Shown one piece after another: positions 34,484-43,257 of a stretch of 64,000 nt of DNA; within the stretch, counting starts at the first letter, position 1, and every line of letters begins with the position of its first letter. The stretch is from Cellvibrio sp. UBA7671 (GTDB lineage: Bacteria > Pseudomonadota > Gammaproteobacteria > Pseudomonadales > Cellvibrionaceae), in NCBI GenBank assembly GCA_002483145.1, contig DLHJ01000014.1:124001-188000 (forward strand), given 5' to 3'. Below the pieces are notes generated by a model that was not told the DNA's origin, did no database searches, and saw only the letters and a list, made by a program, of their open reading frames with translations. Made by a program: the position numbers and the translations under genes.

Positions 34484-35996
34484 GGTTGTGCTCCTCATGT
34501 TCACTGGTCGTTTTATCGACGGATTCTGTAGGCATATCGTCTTCATGAAGTTGATGCGCTGAATGATCATCTGCTTGTTGATGAGTGCTGTGGTCCATTT
34601 TGCTGTGGTCCATTTTGCTATGGTCCATTTTGTCGTGCCCCATCTTGTTATGATCTACAGCTGGCGGCGGTACAGGAAGTGCACGCCCAATTGCCAATTC
34701 AAGTTGCGTGCGTGCTTGCCAGTAATTTTTTAATTCGCTGGTATAGTCGTGCGCTAATTGAATTTGTTGCCGTTTAATATTGAGCAATTCAAAAGGGCTG
34801 CCCAGCATAAAATTGACTTCGCGGTTGGATAGGGTTACGCGCTTTTCTGCCACCTGTAAACTTGCGCTAATTAAATCGAGCTGTTCGCGCGCCAACTGCA
34901 TTTGGTTTAACGCTTGGGCGATTTCAGTGTCGACATCTAATAGGGCTTGTGCGAGCTGCGCTTGCGTTTTTGTGGTTTGTGCATCGATTGCGGCAAGCTT
35001 GCCTTGATTGCGGTTAAAAATGGGCAATGCAAATTCGATTTCGGGGCCGACATTGGTTGCCCCATCAAATTCGCGCTCGGCATTGATGCCAATGCTCATA
35101 TCGCGCCAACCGTTTTCCTTGCGTATCAAACTGCGGCGATTTTCTAATTGAGCCAATTGTTGTGTGGTGATTTTTATATCTAGGCGGTCATTTTGTGCTT
35201 GTTTAAGCAGATCCGCGTGCGTTAATTTTTCTGTGGGCAATACCGGTAACTGATCAGGCAAGGTGATTGCCTGATGAGAGTTCATGCCCAACATATTCAG
35301 CAGCGTAAGATACTGTTCATGCGCATTACGTTTGCGCTTTTTGACTTGCTGCTGCACACGGCGCAATTCATTGTCGTAATACAAAAAACTATTTTCCGAC
35401 ATGTTGCCCGCGCGGTAGAGGCTGTTGGCCAATTGCTGGCGGGCGAGGGTGGCATCCAGCATTTGCTGCTGTACTTGCAGATGCTGACGCGCTGCAATCG
35501 CGCTGTAATAAGCATCGCCAGTTTGTGCAATCAAGGTTTGCAGGCGCGATTGCAAACGCAATTGCACACTGAGCAAATTATCCTCGGCAAGTTGGCGGCG
35601 CAGTGGACGGGTAAATAATTCCAATAGTGGTTGGCTTAAGCCGACGTCCAATTGCCAGCGCCCACCATCTTCCGGTTTTAATGCACCGATCGATAAATGC
35701 GGATTGCTGATTAATTCCGTTTGAAGGCGCTGCGCATCGGCAATGCCCAGCTGCGCCATTTCAATACGGACTTGTGGGGATTGGCTAAGTAAAAGTTGGA
35801 TCGCTGATTTCAGATCAATTGTGTTGTCATCAATGTGCGCCGGCACAGAGGATAAACTGGCACCGGGATGCGTTTGACTAAGTTGTTCAGTGGCCAACGC
35901 CACTGAATTTTGTGTTGGTGTAGTGGTACAGGCACTGAGCAGCAGGCTTACGCAAAAGAGTAAGCCGCTACGAAGGAGCAGGTTAGTGGAGTTCAT
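34476..35996 (-). CDS. TolC-family outer-membrane lipoprotein with His/Met-rich metal-binding tail
   Basis: This 506-residue protein is of the CusC/CzcC efflux type. The lipoprotein signal ends LLLSAC (C22). Two repeated OEP domains (about 60-250 and 270-440) give the long alpha-helical barrel. The C-terminal 60 residues carry repeated DHSKM units and many HN/HD/HE pairs (from about 448), which should bind copper, much as CopB/PcoB proteins do with Met/His repeats. An AGGA ribosome site precedes the ATG. It overlaps the multicopper oxidase gene by 8 bases. No CusA/CusB pump or membrane-fusion gene is in the window, so the periplasmic partner is unclear. Confidence 0.87.
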   Translation of the reverse strand: MNSTNLLLRSGLLFCVSLLLSACTTTPTQNSVALATEQLSQTHPGASLSSVPAHIDDNTIDLKSAIQLLLSQSPQVRIEMAQLGIADAQRLQTELISNPHLSIGALKPEDGGRWQLDVGLSQPLLELFTRPLRRQLAEDNLLSVQLRLQSRLQTLIAQTGDAYYSAIAARQHLQVQQQMLDATLARQQLANSLYRAGNMSENSFLYYDNELRRVQQQVKKRKRNAHEQYLTLLNMLGMNSHQAITLPDQLPVLPTEKLTHADLLKQAQNDRLDIKITTQQLAQLENRRSLIRKENGWRDMSIGINAEREFDGATNVGPEIEFALPIFNRNQGKLAAIDAQTTKTQAQLAQALLDVDTEIAQALNQMQLAREQLDLISASLQVAEKRVTLSNREVNFMLGSPFELLNIKRQQIQLAHDYTSELKNYWQARTQLELAIGRALPVPPPAVDHNKMGHDKMDHSKMDHSKMDHSTHQQADDHSAHQLHEDDMPTESVDKTTSEHEEHNHD

Positions 35997-36103
35997 TTTT
36001 AAATGTCCTTAACTATTGACCGAACGTAACAACATCGGTGCAGCAAGTTAACAGCGAAAAATCGATTAAACCGAAAGGTTTATCAGTGTTGATCAGTAAA
36101 AAT

Positions 36104-36502
36104 TTAACGGTAAAGTCGCGGTGGCCGCTGCGGCATCGCTAGTAGAGGTTGTGCAGGGGAGGGGGAGGTAAATTGTGTATAGAGGATGAGAATGTCAAAA
36201 ATAGGCTGAGTAAATTCGCGCAGTACTAATGCTGAGTGCCAAGTACAAGAAAACTGGCAGTGTTTGCAAGATTGCGTATCGGCTGAATTGCCTTGGTCAG
36301 TGTTTGATGCTGGATAATCCGCTTGTGTTTCTACCGGTGTATCGTGGCAAGAAAAATGTGGCGTGGCTTCAGGTGATTCATCCGCCTGCATCAAACTAGC
36401 GTCCAGTTGCGCACAATGCAGCCATTGCCCCGCAATTGCCTGCAGCGGTAGCCACAGGCAAAGAGCGATCACAATAAGATGCAAGTTTTTACGCGCAATC
36501 AT
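36104..36502 (-). CDS. Secreted Cys/His-rich small protein of the copper cluster
   Basis: A 132-residue protein with a signal peptide (about 1-25, ending LQAIAG). Later segments are rich in metal-ligating residues: HCAQLD, HFSCHDT and CKHCQFSCTWH. This resembles the small DUF2946-like proteins seen beside copper genes, but the family is not certain. The ATG at 36502 starts 13 bases after the cueR stop, so it likely belongs to the copZ-copA-cueR transcript. A role in copper binding is an inference from content and position. Confidence 0.65.
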   Translation of the reverse strand: MIARKNLHLIVIALCLWLPLQAIAGQWLHCAQLDASLMQADESPEATPHFSCHDTPVETQADYPASNTDQGNSADTQSCKHCQFSCTWHSALVLREFTQPIFDILILYTQFTSPSPAQPLLAMPQRPPRLYR

Positions 36503-36515
36503 AAAAAATATTCCG

Positions 36516-36974
36516 CTAGTGTTTGTGAGTGCAGGCGAGTCCATCCAAAATCGGGCAATCAGGCCGATTATCTCCGTGGCATTGCGCTGCTAAATCGCTG
36601 AGCGCCTGACGCATCTGCTGCAACGATTTTATACGCTCATCCATGTCACTGATATGTTCAAGTGCCAACTTTTTTACTTCTGCACTACTGCGCTGCGAAT
36701 CTTGCCAAAGACTGGCGAGTATTGCTATTTGTTTCATCGAAAATCCCAAATCCCGCCCACTTTTTATAAAACGCAGCAAGTGGATGTCACGAGTTTGGTA
36801 GACGCGATAATTGGCATAAGTACGATCCGTCGGTTTGACTAGTCCAAGGGTTTCATAATGGCGAATCATTTTGGCGCTGACACCGGTAATTTTCGCAGCT
36901 TCCCCGATGCTGTGTAGCCCTTGGGCGTGAGCATCCGCCAATTCCAGTACCGGTTTGTGGGCAAATCGACTCAT
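36516..36974 (-). CDS. cueR: CueR-type copper-responsive MerR regulator
   Basis: This 152-residue MerR-family activator senses Cu(I). The DNA-binding region is at residues 21-90 (HSIGEAAKITGVSAKMIRHYE), followed by a dimerisation helix. The metal-binding loop shows C132 and C140 eight residues apart (CHGDNRPDC), exactly the CueR spacing, with no extra Zn or Hg cysteine; a second C148 and His tail follow. GGAG lies 8 bases before the ATG at 36974. It starts 5 bases after the copA stop, so it is cotranscribed. It should activate the promoter upstream of copZ. Confidence 0.9.
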   Translation of the reverse strand: MSRFAHKPVLELADAHAQGLHSIGEAAKITGVSAKMIRHYETLGLVKPTDRTYANYRVYQTRDIHLLRFIKSGRDLGFSMKQIAILASLWQDSQRSSAEVKKLALEHISDMDERIKSLQQMRQALSDLAAQCHGDNRPDCPILDGLACTHKH

Positions 36975-36979
36975 GATTT

Positions 36980-39232
36980 TTACTCCGTAGCGGTTTTCCA
37001 ATTACGTAAGCGTAGTGCGTTGGTGACAACAAAGACGCTGGAGAGTGCCATGGCGCTAGCGGCCAACATAGGCGATAAGAGTAATCCAAAAAATGGATAA
37101 GCAATACCAGCGGCCAGCGGAATCAATGCAACGTTGTAGGCAAACGCCCAAAATAGATTTTGCTTGATGTTGCGCATAGTGGCGCGCGCCAGGGCAATGC
37201 TTTTGGGGACACCCTGAATATCGCCACTCACCAGTACCAGGTCGGCGCTTTCAATTGCAATGTCCGTGCCTGTGCCAATCGCCAAACCTAAATCGGCTTC
37301 TGCAAGCGCGGGCGCATCATTAATGCCATCGCCAACATAGGCAATTGCGCCGTGTTGTTTGCGCAATTCTTTCACCGCCGCTACTTTCTGATTGGGCAAC
37401 ACTTCAGCAATCACCAAATCGATGCCCAATTGTTTTGCAATTACGTTAGCGGTACGTTGATTGTCACCGGTGATCATGGCGATTTTAAAATCGAGTGAGT
37501 GTAGGGCTTTCAACGCAGCAACGGTTCCGGGTTTTATGGTATCGGCAAGCGCCATCACTGCGGCAATGTGATTGTTGACGGAAACATAAATTGGCGTTTT
37601 ACCCTCAGCCGCTAGTTGCTGTGCAGTTGTGCTAAATACATCAAGATTGATACCGAGTTTTTCAAACAGGCGATCAGCACCTATATGGATTTCTTCGCCA
37701 GACACCTTCGCTTTTAATCCATAGCCGGGAATTGCTTCAAATGTTTCCAAAGTGCCAAGCGCGATTTTTTCTGCCGCCGCAGCGTCTACCAATGCATTTG
37801 CAATCGGATGTTCAGAGTGTTGCTCTGCCGCTGCAGCTAAGGCCAGCACTGTATTTTTTTCAAATCCGGATGTAACAATAAAATCGGTAAGTTTGGGTTT
37901 GCCAAGTGTCAGGGTGCCAGTTTTGTCAAAGGCGATGGTCTTCACTTCTGCAAGTGTTTGCAATGCTGTGCCGCTGCGAAATAACAACCCCAGACTCGCT
38001 GCACGACCAGTTCCCACCATTATCGATGTCGGTGTTGCCAACCCCATGGCGCAGGGGCAGGCGATAATCAACACAGCTACTGCATTGACTAACGCAAAGC
38101 TCAGTGCAGGCTCGGGGCCGAAGAACAACCAAACCATAAAGGTCAGCGCAGCTATCAACATCACCACCGGCACAAACCAACGCGTAATTTGGTCCACCAG
38201 CGCTTGTATCGGCAACTTTGAACCTTGCGCTGTTTCCACCAACTCAATGATCTGCGCCAGCAGCGTATCTTTGCCGGTTTTGGTAACACGATAGGTGAAT
38301 GAGCCCGTGGTATTGAGCGTGCCACCAATGACTTCAGCGGCGACCGTTTTACTGACAGGGATGGGTTCACCGGTCATCATGGATTCATCGATAAACGAAC
38401 TGCCCTCAATAATTTCTCCATCGAGCGGAATTCGCTCGCCGGGGCGAACGAACAGCAGATCATTGCGTTGAATCAACGATAGTTCTACAGTTTCTTGCTT
38501 ACCATCGCGCAAACGAGTGGCGTTGCGAGGTTGGAGTTTTACCAGGCGGGCAATCGCATCGCTGGTGCGACCACGGGCGTTGGCTTCCATCAATCGGCCC
38601 AGCAAAATCAGTGTGACTATTACCGCAGCTGCTTCGAAGTAAACGTTCACCGTGCCAGCAGGGAGAGCGTCAGGCGTAAAGGTTGCAACTAAGGAATAGC
38701 TCCAGGCGGCCAAGCTGCCAAGAGCTACCAGCGAGTTCATGTCCGGCTGTAAACGCACCAGCGCTGGTAAACCCCTTTGATAAAAGACCCAGCCGGGACC
38801 AAACATCACCAGAGTTGTCAGCGCCGCTTGTATGATCCAGTTCCAATTTTCCAAATTAGCCATTAGCCAGTGATGCAGTGCAGGAATTAAATGACTGCCC
38901 ATTTCCATGGCGAAGATGGGCAGTGTAAGAATCAGGCTGAAAAGAAATTTTTGCTTAAGATCGACTCTTTCCTTCTCGCGTTTTGCGGCGTTTTCTTCTT
39001 GATCTGAAACTTGGGCGGGGCGTGCCTGATAACCCGCTTGTTCTACTTTTTGAATTAAATCGGCAATAGGAACGCTATGTGAAAGCATTAAGTGCGCACG
39101 CTCTGTTGCCAGATTTACGCTGACACTACTGACTCCATCCACTTTTGTTAGCGCTCGCTCAACGTGGGCGACGCAGGATGCGCAGGTCATCCCCTCAATC
39201 GCTAAATCCAGTTCTTGCATGGTGGTGCTCAT
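36980..39232 (-). CDS. copA: Copper-exporting P1B-type ATPase
   Basis: This 750-residue inner-membrane pump exports Cu(I) from the cytoplasm. One N-terminal heavy-metal-binding domain has MTCASC (residues 15-20). Eight membrane helices are predicted, with the ion-path CPC motif (IACPCAMGLATP), the phosphorylation site DKTGTLTLGKP, and VGDGINDAPALAEADLG for the ATP-binding hinge. Length and layout match CopA. It follows copZ by 11 bases and precedes cueR by 5, forming one operon under the CueR-type promoter. Confidence 0.96.
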   Translation of the reverse strand: MSTTMQELDLAIEGMTCASCVAHVERALTKVDGVSSVSVNLATERAHLMLSHSVPIADLIQKVEQAGYQARPAQVSDQEENAAKREKERVDLKQKFLFSLILTLPIFAMEMGSHLIPALHHWLMANLENWNWIIQAALTTLVMFGPGWVFYQRGLPALVRLQPDMNSLVALGSLAAWSYSLVATFTPDALPAGTVNVYFEAAAVIVTLILLGRLMEANARGRTSDAIARLVKLQPRNATRLRDGKQETVELSLIQRNDLLFVRPGERIPLDGEIIEGSSFIDESMMTGEPIPVSKTVAAEVIGGTLNTTGSFTYRVTKTGKDTLLAQIIELVETAQGSKLPIQALVDQITRWFVPVVMLIAALTFMVWLFFGPEPALSFALVNAVAVLIIACPCAMGLATPTSIMVGTGRAASLGLLFRSGTALQTLAEVKTIAFDKTGTLTLGKPKLTDFIVTSGFEKNTVLALAAAAEQHSEHPIANALVDAAAAEKIALGTLETFEAIPGYGLKAKVSGEEIHIGADRLFEKLGINLDVFSTTAQQLAAEGKTPIYVSVNNHIAAVMALADTIKPGTVAALKALHSLDFKIAMITGDNQRTANVIAKQLGIDLVIAEVLPNQKVAAVKELRKQHGAIAYVGDGINDAPALAEADLGLAIGTGTDIAIESADLVLVSGDIQGVPKSIALARATMRNIKQNLFWAFAYNVALIPLAAGIAYPFFGLLLSPMLAASAMALSSVFVVTNALRLRNWKTATE

Positions 39233-39243
39233 GGCCTTTTCCT

Positions 39244-39453
39244 CTATGAGTGGGTGGTCTCGAGTTGAGCTGGATAACCTGCGTCACTCAATAGTGAGAG
39301 CAACTGCTCGCTGGATAAAGCTGACTCAACTTCTATCCTACGGATAGCTGGAGAGGCTTTTACCTGAGCAAGCTTGTCAGCGTTGTTAATGGCGCGATTG
39401 ATAGCGGCGGCGCAGCCCTGGCAAGTCATATCCTGAACAGTAAATCGGTACAT
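39244..39453 (-). CDS. copZ: Copper chaperone with heavy-metal-associated domain (CopZ-like)
   Basis: A 69-residue cytoplasmic protein forming a single HMA domain with MTCQGC (C11 and C14) for Cu(I). It would hand copper to CopA or CueR. The gene is the first of the operon and lies 32 bases downstream of the CueR-type promoter's -10. A GGAG-like site precedes the ATG. Confidence 0.9.
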   Translation of the reverse strand: MYRFTVQDMTCQGCAAAINRAINNADKLAQVKASPAIRRIEVESALSSEQLLSLLSDAGYPAQLETTHS

Positions 39454-39484
39454 GATGAACTCCTACTTGGTTGACGTTAAAGCC

Positions 39485-39515
39485 AGACTAAGGCTTACCA
39501 TCGTGGGAAGGTCAA
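39485..39515 (-). promoter_or_regulatory. CueR-type promoter and operator of copZ-copA
   Basis: On the minus strand, TTGACC (-35) and TAGTCT (-10) are separated by 19 bases, the overlong spacer diagnostic of MerR-family activation. The spacer holds an inverted-repeat-like element, ACCTTCC then GTAAGCC, matching the ACCTTCC-N7-GGAAGGT CueR box with a degenerate right half. Confidence 0.8.
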
Positions 39516-39600
39516 CATTTTATATTCTAGTCTTTATCAATTGCGGTCTGTGCGTTGAGCTACTAGTATCACGCACTTTATTGGTGCGACAGGATCTGCC

Positions 39601-40578
39601 ATGACGATTAAACACCTTCTGCATGAAGCTCGTTTGCTCTTGGGTATAGAGCGTAATACCACCCGCAACGGCGAGAAAATCATATCGGCGGTCGGCGCTT
39701 TTTTCGGCATACTGGCGGTTTATTGGGGCACACGTTGGTGCTTCCCCGATGGCTTTATGCATACCGCAGGCACCTTGATTATGGTGACCTCTATGGGAGC
39801 GACAGCGGTGTTACTGTTTGCGGTACCGCAAGGCGCTTTGTCCCAACCCTGGGCGGTAATTGGTGGGCATTTGTTATCTGCCTTTGTCGGAGTGAGCATC
39901 CAACAGTTATTTCCCGATCAGACTTGGACGCCAGCATTGGCAGTGGGTTTGGCGGTGGGCGTAATGCATTACTTGCGCTGCATGCATCCACCCGGTGGAG
40001 CGACGGCTTTAGCGGCGGTGATTGGCGGTGCAGAAATTTACCGGTTGGAGTACTTTTATCTGGTGATGCCGATCCTGATTAACGTGGTCAGTATTATGTT
40101 GATGGCTATCGCCTTCAATGCCTTTTTCCCCTGGCGTCGCTACCCGGCACATCTCACCCGCCGCAAGCTCGCAAAACCGGCGGTGGCATCCGAGCGGCAA
40201 TTCGAATTAACCCAGGAAGACTTTTCGGCAGCCATGGAGCAGCTCAACTCCTACGTGGATATCACCAGCGAAAACCTTACCCAATTGCTGGAGCTGGCAA
40301 AACAGCATGCCGAAAAAAACATCACCCACCCGGAGCATATTATCGCGGGGCATTTTTACAGCAACGGCAAGTTGGGCAACTTATGGAGTGTACGTCAGGT
40401 CGTAGATGCCGCTGACAACCAAAACGCCAGTAAAGATCAGGTGATTTACAAGATAGTGGCGGGAGCGGGCGGTTATGCCACCGGGATTTGTCTGCGGGCA
40501 GAATTTCGCCAGTGGTCACGCTATGAGGTTAAACAGCAACCCAATGGCCACTGGAAAAAAGTCACTGATGAAGATTAG
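39601..40578 (+). CDS. HPP-family membrane protein
   Basis: A 325-residue protein with four to five membrane helices in about residues 20-185 and a soluble C-terminal domain. The HPP motif appears as CMHPPGGATALAAV (about 130-143). The family includes a plastid/cyanobacterial nitrite transporter, but most bacterial members have unknown cargo. The C-terminal part (about 210-325) is predicted cytoplasmic and does not look like a canonical CBS pair. It is divergent from the copZ promoter, so an ion or metal link is possible but unproven. AGGA precedes the ATG. Confidence 0.82.
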   Translation: MTIKHLLHEARLLLGIERNTTRNGEKIISAVGAFFGILAVYWGTRWCFPDGFMHTAGTLIMVTSMGATAVLLFAVPQGALSQPWAVIGGHLLSAFVGVSIQQLFPDQTWTPALAVGLAVGVMHYLRCMHPPGGATALAAVIGGAEIYRLEYFYLVMPILINVVSIMLMAIAFNAFFPWRRYPAHLTRRKLAKPAVASERQFELTQEDFSAAMEQLNSYVDITSENLTQLLELAKQHAEKNITHPEHIIAGHFYSNGKLGNLWSVRQVVDAADNQNASKDQVIYKIVAGAGGYATGICLRAEFRQWSRYEVKQQPNGHWKKVTDED

Positions 40579-40728
40579 CGGCACACCGACTGTCGCTGTA
40601 TTACAAATTCCAACAAATTTCAGGTGTTTAGGGGCTAGTAGTCAGGATAAGATGCGGCAATCCTGGCTGGGCTCCAAGGCCTTGTTGGCAAAGTATCCTA
40701 TCTATTTATAACTAGAGGTTTATCGTTC

Positions 40729-41538
40729 ATGCGTTTATCTACCCAGTTCACATCTCCCGCCAAATGGCTCAAGCACTCATTTTCTGTAGCATGCTTGGGC
40801 GCAAGCTTATTAATGACGCAAGCAGCTAATGCGACTACCGTGCAATTCCAAACTGTGATGGGTGATTTTGAAGTAAATCTCTTTGATAAAACCACACCAA
40901 AAACCGTTGAAAATTTTCTGGCTTACGTAAAGGCTGATGCTTACAAGAACACTATTGTGCATCGTTCTGTGCCGGAATTTGTGGTGCAGGGTGGAGGTTA
41001 CCGATACACAGGTCAATTGCCTTTGATCATGATCCCGCAAAACCCGAAAGTGATCAACGAGCCTGTCTACTCCAATCTGCGCGGAACTATCGCTATGGCT
41101 AAATTGGGAAGCGATGCCAATAGCGCCACAAACCAGTGGTTTATTAATTTGAGCAATAATGCATCAAATTTGGATAAGCAAAACGGCGGATTCACGGTGT
41201 TTGGCCAGGTAACCGGTAACGGCATGGCGATTCTTGATGCAATTGCTGCGCTCAATCGTTTCACATTGGGCAGCCTTCAGGGGTTCCCTTTGAGAAACTA
41301 CACGGCGCAAGATAATACAAACAATGTGGCAATCACCGACTCGCATTTGGTGCTTATTCAAAATATTGTGGTATTAAATGCTGATCCTGATACCGCAGCA
41401 AACTTGAACCCGACCAAAAATACCCTTATCAACGAAACCGACAAAGATGATGGCGGCAGCGGCAGCATGGGTTTAATCAGTTTGCTGATGTTAGGTTTGC
41501 TTGCGTTGGGGCGTAAAAGTCTATTGAATAGGAAGTAA
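40729..41538 (+). CDS. Exported cyclophilin-type peptidyl-prolyl isomerase with GlyGly-CTERM-like tail
   Basis: A 269-residue protein. A signal peptide spans about 1-36 (ending ANAT), and the cyclophilin domain is at about 38-220 with HRSVPEFVVQGGGY (the catalytic arginine) and NQWFINLSNN. The C-terminus is a Gly/Ser/Asp stretch (DDGGSGSMG) followed by a hydrophobic helix and a short Arg/Lys end (GRKSLLNRK), the layout of rhombosortase (GlyGly-CTERM) sorting signals. So it may be processed and anchored at the surface. GAGG precedes the ATG. No rhombosortase gene is seen in the window. Confidence 0.85.
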   Translation: MRLSTQFTSPAKWLKHSFSVACLGASLLMTQAANATTVQFQTVMGDFEVNLFDKTTPKTVENFLAYVKADAYKNTIVHRSVPEFVVQGGGYRYTGQLPLIMIPQNPKVINEPVYSNLRGTIAMAKLGSDANSATNQWFINLSNNASNLDKQNGGFTVFGQVTGNGMAILDAIAALNRFTLGSLQGFPLRNYTAQDNTNNVAITDSHLVLIQNIVVLNADPDTAANLNPTKNTLINETDKDDGGSGSMGLISLLMLGLLALGRKSLLNRK

Positions 41539-41562
41539 CTTTTACTTCCAGAGGGACGTCTC

Positions 41563-41928
41563 GTGATTACTTATTTGTATTGGATTGCCGTTGTCAGCGT
41601 TGCCATTTTTGTGTTTTGGGGAGTAGGCCGCTACCTGAAGTGGAAAGCTGGTTTAATTGGCGGTTTGGCGATATTAATCATCGGTTGGGGGATGTACTTC
41701 TTTCATTACGAACAGCATTTCGTCAAAAACTTTGGCGGTGTTATGTCGATTGACGTCCCCAAAGGCCAAATGCATATGCAAGCCACCTGGAAAGACGACA
41801 ATCTCTGGGTCGAAAATTATGACCCGGAAACCAACAGCTGTATTTTCAGCGAATATTCAAAAGGCAGTTTGTTAGAGGGTAGGGTAACGATTAAGAACTG
41901 TAATCCGCTTATGCCAAAAACCGAGTAG
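41563..41928 (+). CDS. Hypothetical small membrane protein
   Basis: A 121-residue protein with two N-terminal membrane helices (about residues 3-22 and 28-45) and a mostly periplasmic C-terminal half containing KGQMHMQATWKDDNLWV and a single cysteine pair (C88, about C114). Start is GTG at 41563 with GAGGGA six bases before it. It follows the cyclophilin gene by 24 bases and a strong terminator follows. Family not recognised. Confidence 0.7.
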   Translation: MITYLYWIAVVSVAIFVFWGVGRYLKWKAGLIGGLAILIIGWGMYFFHYEQHFVKNFGGVMSIDVPKGQMHMQATWKDDNLWVENYDPETNSCIFSEYSKGSLLEGRVTIKNCNPLMPKTE

Positions 41929-41954
41929 TTAGTTGAATATCATTACGTAAATGC

Positions 41955-41990
41955 CACAAAAGGGACCAATGGTCCCTTTTGTGTTTCTGG
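41955..41990 (+). terminator. Strong terminator after the cyclophilin/membrane-protein pair
   Basis: Thirteen pairs (CACAAAAGGGACC 41955-41967 with GGTCCCTTTTGTG 41971-41983) around a three-base loop, followed by a T-rich stretch. Confidence 0.85.
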
Positions 41991-42141
41991 AATACCCAAC
42001 ACATAGCTCCAAGGATTTGAACGCAGCAAGCAATTAGATTTTTTTTGGCTAAAGGGAATTTTTTCGTTGTTGCTGCCTGTTTAAGAGCTAGGCTTCAGGT
42101 AAGCGGAGTGAAAAACTCTAGCGTTCGAGAGAGGCCGGACT

Positions 42142-43146
42142 ATGAAAATCACTCATAGAGCACATGTTGTCTTGACGCTGCTTGTAACGTTTATGACGGG
42201 TAGTGTTATATCGGTCAATGCGACCGAAATTATTAAAGAAAAAACCTGCGATGCGATCCAAAATGCTATTAACCAGTTGCCGCCAGAGGGTGGTGAGCTT
42301 GCCCTTTTACCCGGCACTTATACCTGCACCCATCCCGTCGTTATCGACAAAAATAATGTCACGTTAAAAGGAACAGGGCCAGCAACACTTCTTCGCCTTG
42401 CAGATAATGCCAATGCGCCGGTCATTATTATGGGGCTCGCTGAAAATGTTCCCAGCCGCTCCACTCGCCATGTGCGCGTTGTTGATTTAATGATAGATGG
42501 CAATCGAGCCAACCAATCTTCTGAGTGTATGGGGGGGCCTTGCAGTGATGCGTTTCCATTGCGCAATAACGGTATCAGTATTCGTCGCTGTGTTGATTGT
42601 ACGGTGCAATCGGTCACTGTCTACGGCGCTATGTCGGGTGGTTTAGTGACAGAGTTGGGGTGCCGCCGTTTAACAATTCGTGACTACACCTCTTACGATA
42701 ACGAGTTTGATGGTCTGGCGGGTTATGAAACGGAAGACAGCACCTTTTCCGGTATTCATCTGTATGGCAACAAAGCGGCAGGTATCTCAACCGATATCAA
42801 GTTTAATAATAATAAATTCTACGATATCACTATCTCCGATAATAAAACGGTGGGTATCTTCATGCGTGATTCGCTGGATAATTCATTCACTAATTTACAT
42901 ATCCGCGATAGCGTCCAGCACGGTATTTTTCTTGCGCAAGTCAATACTGACCCAAGTACGGCAGCAACTGGCAATACGTTTACGGGTGTAGTGATTTCCC
43001 GCTCTGGAGGCATGGGGATTTTGGCGAATGATGCATCCTGCATCAATAACATGATGGTTGGTGCGCAATTCATTAATAACAAGCATGGGTGTATTAGTGA
43101 GGCTGCATCGGGGTTGGTAGAAAATGTAGGGGCAATTTGCCGCTGA
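42142..43146 (+). CDS. Exported right-handed parallel beta-helix protein
   Basis: A 334-residue protein with a signal peptide (about 1-28) and, from about 80, repeated turns rich in N and G (LMIDGNRANQSS, NEFDGLAGYETEDS, NSFTNLHIRDSVQHGIFL) typical of parallel beta-helix carbohydrate-active proteins. The opening KEKTCDAIQNAINQLPPEGG is shared with pectate-lyase-like and epimerase-like helices. No confident catalytic residues are visible, so a lyase or binding role is open. Paired cysteines occur early (C131, C138 region). A strong terminator follows. Confidence 0.75.
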   Translation: MKITHRAHVVLTLLVTFMTGSVISVNATEIIKEKTCDAIQNAINQLPPEGGELALLPGTYTCTHPVVIDKNNVTLKGTGPATLLRLADNANAPVIIMGLAENVPSRSTRHVRVVDLMIDGNRANQSSECMGGPCSDAFPLRNNGISIRRCVDCTVQSVTVYGAMSGGLVTELGCRRLTIRDYTSYDNEFDGLAGYETEDSTFSGIHLYGNKAAGISTDIKFNNNKFYDITISDNKTVGIFMRDSLDNSFTNLHIRDSVQHGIFLAQVNTDPSTAATGNTFTGVVISRSGGMGILANDASCINNMMVGAQFINNKHGCISEAASGLVENVGAICR

Positions 43147-43218
43147 AAGAGTTGGTGTGGCAGGTTTGCTAACAGAGCTATTGCAGATGTGTGTGTACCA
43201 GGATGTATCGTTTAGGTA

Positions 43219-43250
43219 GCTCGCGATCCTATTTGATCGCGAGCTTTTTT
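43219..43250 (+). terminator. Terminator after the beta-helix gene
   Basis: GCTCGCGATC (43219-43228) pairs perfectly with GATCGCGAGC (43235-43244) and is followed by TTTTTT. It lies between convergent genes, just before the kdpE stop codon. Confidence 0.9.
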
Positions 43251-43257
43251 ATGACGG

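Noticed and set aside
34484-34570. Longer start for the multicopper oxidase
   Set aside because: It lies fully inside the TolC-like gene; the Tat signal and a GAGGAG site fix the start at 34483.
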